A stretch of DNA of 64,000 bases from positions 62,001 to 126,000 of the forward strand of contig NZ_QNUE01000001.1 of the NCBI RefSeq assembly GCF_003385595.1, read 5' to 3'. The notes beneath the pieces are model-generated. The model did not search any database, was not told where the DNA came from, and was given only the letters and a program-made list of their open reading frames with translations. A program made the translations under genes and the position numbers. Shown piece after piece: positions 60,426 to 64,000 of this stretch. The stretch's first letter is position 1. Each line of letters begins with the position of its first letter. The DNA comes from Chryseobacterium flavum. Lineage in GTDB: Bacteria > Bacteroidota > Bacteroidia > Flavobacteriales > Weeksellaceae.

Positions 60426-60684
60426 ATTCAAATATATTGAGATGAACTAAGCGCAATAGAAGTGCATATAGCTAATTCTGAAACAAAAAAATAGGATGCT
60501 CAAAAAGCATCCTATTTTTAATAATGTGTGAAAAGCCAATTTTGCTTCACAAGATAATTCTAAAATTGACAGTGAAACAAATTCAATATTGACTATTCAC
60601 TTATAGCATATTCAACGTTTACCAGAACCTTACATACAAGGCAGTCAGTAAAAGCAGTGTCATCACGATCAAAACTAAAGTTCT
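60424..60684. repeat. Degenerate tandem duplication, copy B
   Basis: It begins with a decayed copy of the GH5 3' end (AAATATATTG then ATGAACTAA, 60431-60450), then a hairpin (60487-60519), then AAATTGACAGT, TTGACTATTCACTT and the genuine 3' end of the symporter gene with ACGATCAAAACTAAAGTTCTG. Order and spacing follow copy A. Confidence 0.7.
60487..60519 (-). terminator. Terminator of the symporter operon (copy B)
   Basis: AAAAATAGGATGCT / AGCATCCTATTTTT with a 5-nt loop; A/T tails on both sides. It lies 100 bp past the symporter stop on the minus strand. Confidence 0.88.
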
Positions 60685-62346
60685 GTTATCCACTTTAAAC
60701 ATGGTCACATCAATAGCAAAAGCTTTAGGATTTACCTTCGGACCTGCAAGACTGATCAGGATCATGGCGATTATCGTGATAAAGAACGACCATCCCATAT
60801 TGATCAGGAAAGGAATTTCGGTAATGGTATGCACTACTCCGTTCTCAAGCTTTTCATAAGTGAACGCGGTATACATCCAGGTTTCTTTCCCGAAAATTCC
60901 CACGGCAAAGCTGTTGAAGAAAATGGCAAGAACAAAACCTAAAATTACTCCTACCAAAGCCGCTGTACCTGTTGTTCTTTTCCAGAACATTCCCAGAAGG
61001 AACATAGCAAAAACTCCCGGACTGATAAAGCCTGTATATTTCTGGATGAATGTAAAACCTCCTTCACCTCCAATTCCTAAAACGTCAGTCCAGGTAAAGG
61101 CCAATGCTGCCATCATTGCGATAATGATAACCCAGCGGCCTGTTCTCACCATCTGAATTTCGGTGGCGTCTGTTTTAAGGTATTTTTTATAGATATCCAG
61201 CGTAAAAATGGTTGAGATACTGTTTACTTTTCCTGCCAGTGAAGCTACAATCGCTGCTGTCAACGCTGCAATGGCCAATCCTTTTAATCCCACTGGTAAG
61301 AATCCTAATATCGCAGAGTATGCTCCGTCTTTCACTCCGTTGAATCCCGGAAGGTGTCCTTTTGAATATAAAACATAAGCGGCAATTCCCGGAAGCATTA
61401 CGATGACAGGCATGAATAATTTCAGAAAACCAGCAAACAGAATCCCTGTTCTTGCCGTCTTCAGATCTGCCCCCAAAGCTCTCTGGGTGATGTACTGATT
61501 ACAGCCCCAATAGTTCAGGTTAACAATCCATTGACCTGCAAAATACATGGCCAAACCTGGTAACACGACATACTTCTGTACATCAAGGTTTTGAGGCATT
61601 GCCAACGTAGTGGTCGTAGTTGTTGGTTTTTGTAGAATCAGCTTAAAGTGCTGCGGAGCCTCATTGATCAGGGTATTAAATCCTGCTAAAGCATTTCCTA
61701 CAGCCTCTCCGTTGATTCTCTGGTCCACAATCTGCAAAGCCATATACACCGTTGCAAAACCGCCGATAATAAGGACAGCCACCTGGATAACGTCTGTATA
61801 TCCTATCACTTTCATCCCTCCAAGACCAATCAGAAGAGCCATAAGCAAAAGAGCGATCATAATCCCGTGAAGATGTTCTCCTCCCAGTAAAGTATCGATG
61901 GCAAGAGCTCCAAGGTAAAGAATGGAAGTAAGATTCACAATAACATACAGAAACAGCCAGAAGACTGCCATGATCAATGAAACAGATTTGTTATACCTTC
62001 TTTCCAGAAACTGGGGCATGGTATAAATCTTATTTTTAAGATAGATTGGAATAAACCAGACTGCAATAATGATCAGCGCAACGGCAGCAATCCATTCATA
62101 AGCGGCAACAGCGATTCCGACAAAGAAACCTTCACCGCTCATCCCGATAAACTGTTCAGCAGAAATATTGGAAGCGATTAAGCTGGCTCCGATCGCCCAC
62201 CAGGTCAAAGATCCTTCGGCAAGGAAATAATCTTTACTTCCTGTAGATTCAGATTTTTTCTTTTTATAGATCCATAGTCCGTAGGAAGCTACTACTACGA
62301 AATAGATCAGGAATATGATGATATCAATAGTTGCTAATTTTCCCAT
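60619..62346 (-). CDS. Sodium:sugar symporter (SSS family)
   Basis: A 575-residue membrane protein with 13-14 helices. LAEGSLTWWAIGASLIASNISAEQFIGMSGEGF is the family's first-helix sodium and sugar motif, MPQFLERRYNKSVS the loop motif, and WIVNLNYWGCNQYITQRALGA the sugar-side helix of the SGLT branch. It lies 3 bp after an aldose epimerase and in the same operon as araA, so L-arabinose (or a related sugar) is the likely substrate, not necessarily galactose. Its 3' end takes part in the duplication at 60187-60684. Confidence 0.92.
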   Translation of the reverse strand: MGKLATIDIIIFLIYFVVVASYGLWIYKKKKSESTGSKDYFLAEGSLTWWAIGASLIASNISAEQFIGMSGEGFFVGIAVAAYEWIAAVALIIIAVWFIPIYLKNKIYTMPQFLERRYNKSVSLIMAVFWLFLYVIVNLTSILYLGALAIDTLLGGEHLHGIMIALLLMALLIGLGGMKVIGYTDVIQVAVLIIGGFATVYMALQIVDQRINGEAVGNALAGFNTLINEAPQHFKLILQKPTTTTTTLAMPQNLDVQKYVVLPGLAMYFAGQWIVNLNYWGCNQYITQRALGADLKTARTGILFAGFLKLFMPVIVMLPGIAAYVLYSKGHLPGFNGVKDGAYSAILGFLPVGLKGLAIAALTAAIVASLAGKVNSISTIFTLDIYKKYLKTDATEIQMVRTGRWVIIIAMMAALAFTWTDVLGIGGEGGFTFIQKYTGFISPGVFAMFLLGMFWKRTTGTAALVGVILGFVLAIFFNSFAVGIFGKETWMYTAFTYEKLENGVVHTITEIPFLINMGWSFFITIIAMILISLAGPKVNPKAFAIDVTMFKVDNRTLVLIVMTLLLLTALYVRFW

Positions 62347-62349
62347 AGT

Positions 62350-63507
62350 TTAGTTTTTAACGGAGAATTTATAGATAGTTTTCGAGTGGTATTTCTGTCC
62401 GGGCTTCAGTTCTGTAGAAGGGAAAGAAGGCTGGTTTGGTGAATCCGGGAAATGCTGCGTCTCTAAGCAGAACCCTGTTCTGAATTCATTTTTGCCGCCA
62501 GTTTTGGTATCAAACTTTCCGTCAAGAAAATTTCCGGAATAAAACTGCACACCGGGTTCATCCGTGAAGACTTCCATTAATCTTCCTGTTCCCTGATGAT
62601 ACACTTTCGCGATACTTCTCAAACCTTTTCCATTTAAAATCCAGTTATGGTCATATCCTTTTCCTTTTTTCAGCTGATCATCTTCTGCATTGATATCTTT
62701 TCCGATAGGCTTTGAAATCGTAAAATCAAAAGGAGTTCCTTTTACAGCTTTCTGCTCACCGGTAGGAATTAAGGTTTCGTTCACCGGAAGAAAATGATCT
62801 GCATTAATCTGCAGTTCATGATCGGTAATCGTTTTTGTAAAATTTCCTGACAGGTTAAAATAGGAATGCTGGGTGAGATTCACTACAGTAGGCTTATCTG
62901 TTTCAGCTTCATAGGAAATTTCCAATGCATTGTCGTCTGTAAGGGTGTAGAAAACAGTTGTTGTTAACTTCCCCGGATATCCTTCCTCACCGTCTGCGCT
63001 GGTATAGGATAATTTCAATGTCGGAAATTTTGCATCCTTTACTATCTCAATATTCCAGAATCTGGTATGAAATCCCTCCTTTCCTCCGTGAAGGCTGTTG
63101 GGGCCATCATTTTTGTTGATTTCATAGGTTTTGCCATCGACTGTAAATTTGGCATTGCCAATTCTGTTGCCGTATCTTCCGATCAAAGCCCCGAAATAAT
63201 AAGGGTTTCCATCGAAATATCCTTCAGGTTTTGTAAAACCCAGAACCACGTCTTCATATTTCCCGTTCTTATCAGGAGCGGTTAAAGAAGTGATAATCCC
63301 GCCGAAGTTGATGACTTCAACTTTCATCCCGTTTTTATTGCTTAATGTGTATTTTTTAATAGAATCGCCTTTGGGCGTCACTCCATAGTCTGAAGTTTGA
63401 ACATTCTCCATTTTTCCTGAAATATCCTGTTTGTTATTTTCTTTTCTGCAGCCGAAAATAATTAAAAATAATAAAATAAAAATGCCGTTATATGTTGTTT
63501 TTTTCAT
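62350..63507 (-). CDS. Aldose 1-epimerase (mutarotase) lipoprotein
   Basis: The 385-residue protein has a lipoprotein signal (IFILLFLIIFGC) and the galactose-mutarotase fold. NFGGIITSLTAPDKNGKYEDVVLGF, IGRYGNRIGNAKFTVDG, NDGPNSLHGGKEGFHTRFW, the catalytic His in LTQHSYFNLSG and EPGVQFYSGNFLDG are visible, with the catalytic Glu in CLETQHFPDSPN. It speeds anomer exchange of free aldoses in the periplasm before uptake. It lies 3 bp upstream of the symporter and 16 bp downstream of araA, which suggests arabinose as the working substrate. Confidence 0.93.
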   Translation of the reverse strand: MKKTTYNGIFILLFLIIFGCRKENNKQDISGKMENVQTSDYGVTPKGDSIKKYTLSNKNGMKVEVINFGGIITSLTAPDKNGKYEDVVLGFTKPEGYFDGNPYYFGALIGRYGNRIGNAKFTVDGKTYEINKNDGPNSLHGGKEGFHTRFWNIEIVKDAKFPTLKLSYTSADGEEGYPGKLTTTVFYTLTDDNALEISYEAETDKPTVVNLTQHSYFNLSGNFTKTITDHELQINADHFLPVNETLIPTGEQKAVKGTPFDFTISKPIGKDINAEDDQLKKGKGYDHNWILNGKGLRSIAKVYHQGTGRLMEVFTDEPGVQFYSGNFLDGKFDTKTGGKNEFRTGFCLETQHFPDSPNQPSFPSTELKPGQKYHSKTIYKFSVKN

Positions 63508-63523
63508 AATTATTTACAATTAA

Positions 63524-64000
63524 TTAACGATAATACATTTCATTCCAACGAAGTGTATTTTTAAAATCACGCATTCTGGTATCTTCATCAATGACTAATG
63601 ATTCAATTCCTGCTATCTCAGCAAAATCTTCCAGCTGTTCTGCCGAAATATTTTCACTGTAACATGTATGGTGTGCCCCTCCTGCCAGTATCCAGGCTTC
63701 TGCAGCTGTATATAAATCAGGAAGAGGTTTCCATAAAACTCTTGCTACCGGAAGTTTTGGCAGCTCTTCTGTAATTTCCAATGCTCTGGTTTTGTTGATC
63801 AGCAGTCTGAAATGGTTTCCAAAGTCCATCAATGCAGCGTTCAGAGAGTCAATATTTCCTCTGGAATTAAAAACAAGACGAACCGGATCTGCTTTTCCTC
63901 CGATTCCCAGCGGATGGATCTCACACGAAGGTTTTCCGGCGGCCAGCACAGGATCTACTTCCAGCATATGGGAGCCCAGAATAGAAGGATTGGAAGGATC
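63524..64000 (-). CDS. araA: L-arabinose isomerase, C-terminal part (5' end outside window)
   Basis: The minus-strand frame is open to the window edge, giving 158 C-terminal residues. [41 protein letters not shown] and the GGAHHTCYS motif with active-site His match AraA, which isomerises L-arabinose to L-ribulose. The family is about 500 residues long, so roughly two thirds of the gene is missing. It is followed by the epimerase and the symporter, forming an arabinose operon. Confidence 0.93.
   Translation of the reverse strand, partial: DPSNPSILGSHMLEVDPVLAAGKPSCEIHPLGIGGKADPVRLVFNSRGNIDSLNAALMDFGNHFRLLINKTRALEITEELPKLPVARVLWKPLPDLYTAAEAWILAGGAHHTCYSENISAEQLEDFAEIAGIESLVIDEDTRMRDFKNTLRWNEMYYR

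Noticed and set aside
1..64000. tRNA, rRNA, CRISPR arrays, transposases, phage genes
   Set aside because: Looked for and not found: no cloverleaf-like segments, no regular short repeats and no transposase or integrase motifs.

Overview
The window comes from an AT-rich Bacteroidota chromosome, most likely a Chryseobacterium-like member of the Flavobacteriia. Grounds: several promoters carry the Bacteroidota -7 element TAnnTTTG, lysine/asparagine-rich proteins dominate, and the gene types fit (PorT-like barrels, Nudix-type sugar regulators, GH127/GH67/GH43/GH10 enzymes, TPR-containing HisKA_2 kinases). I see no rRNA, tRNA, CRISPR array, transposase or phage gene. Both ends cut genes: a TPR lipoprotein on the left and L-arabinose isomerase on the right.

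Layout. 1-10 kb: a mixed housekeeping and stress stretch with a TPR lipoprotein, a GNAT acetyltransferase, an Arr-type rifampin ADP-ribosyltransferase carrying an extra N-terminal helical domain, an HD hydrolase, a two-domain LigD, Hsp20, a DUF892 ferritin-like protein, a gene remnant, a PorT-like barrel and a small secreted protein. 10-15.7 kb: a compact sugar locus (LacI regulator, PfkB kinase, FucP-type permease, LamB-like porin, ketose 3-epimerase-like enzyme) with two identical 13-bp operator cores. It looks built to import a ketohexose, epimerise it and phosphorylate it. 15.7-16.4 kb: a convergent Crp/Fnr regulator.

16.6-41.1 kb is a stress and redox region. The + strand half holds Dps, a LytTR response regulator, a hybrid kinase, an OYE reductase, a monooxygenase-like protein, an unknown protein, an oxalate-decarboxylase-type bicupin, DUF1275, a peroxiredoxin, a DsbA-like protein, a haloperoxidase-like hydrolase and a sigma-54 activator. 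The - strand half is a run of 12 closely spaced genes with a second hydrolase (nearly identical to the first), MaoC, more hydrolases, a porin, a lone M17_N protein, an amidohydrolase, DoxX, a second Dps, a second DUF1275, a TPR kinase and an NtrC-type regulator. Three + strand promoters (dps, the unknown gene, the bicupin) share a 29-bp element whose two 7-bp direct repeats lie 21 bp apart, always exactly 32 bp before CTTTACA. This is the architecture expected of LytTR regulators, one of which is encoded next to dps. I regard it as the most interesting signal in the window.

41.4-46.6 kb: a small winged-helix protein, a HAD phosphatase, galT-galK and an AraC regulator, then a secreted unknown. 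46.7-56.6 kb: a xylan/arabinoxylan degradation operon (GH127, SASA esterase, GPH symporter, GH10, GH43, GH67) without a SusC/SusD pair, divergent from a catalytically degenerate Nudix-type regulator at 57.2 kb. 58.5-60.2 kb: a GH5-ricin lipoprotein with foreign-looking codon use, followed by a degenerate tandem duplication of the gene junction. 60.6-64 kb: sodium/sugar symporter, aldose epimerase and araA, the end of an arabinose operon. The second half of the window is thus devoted to hemicellulose breakdown and pentose/galactose catabolism.
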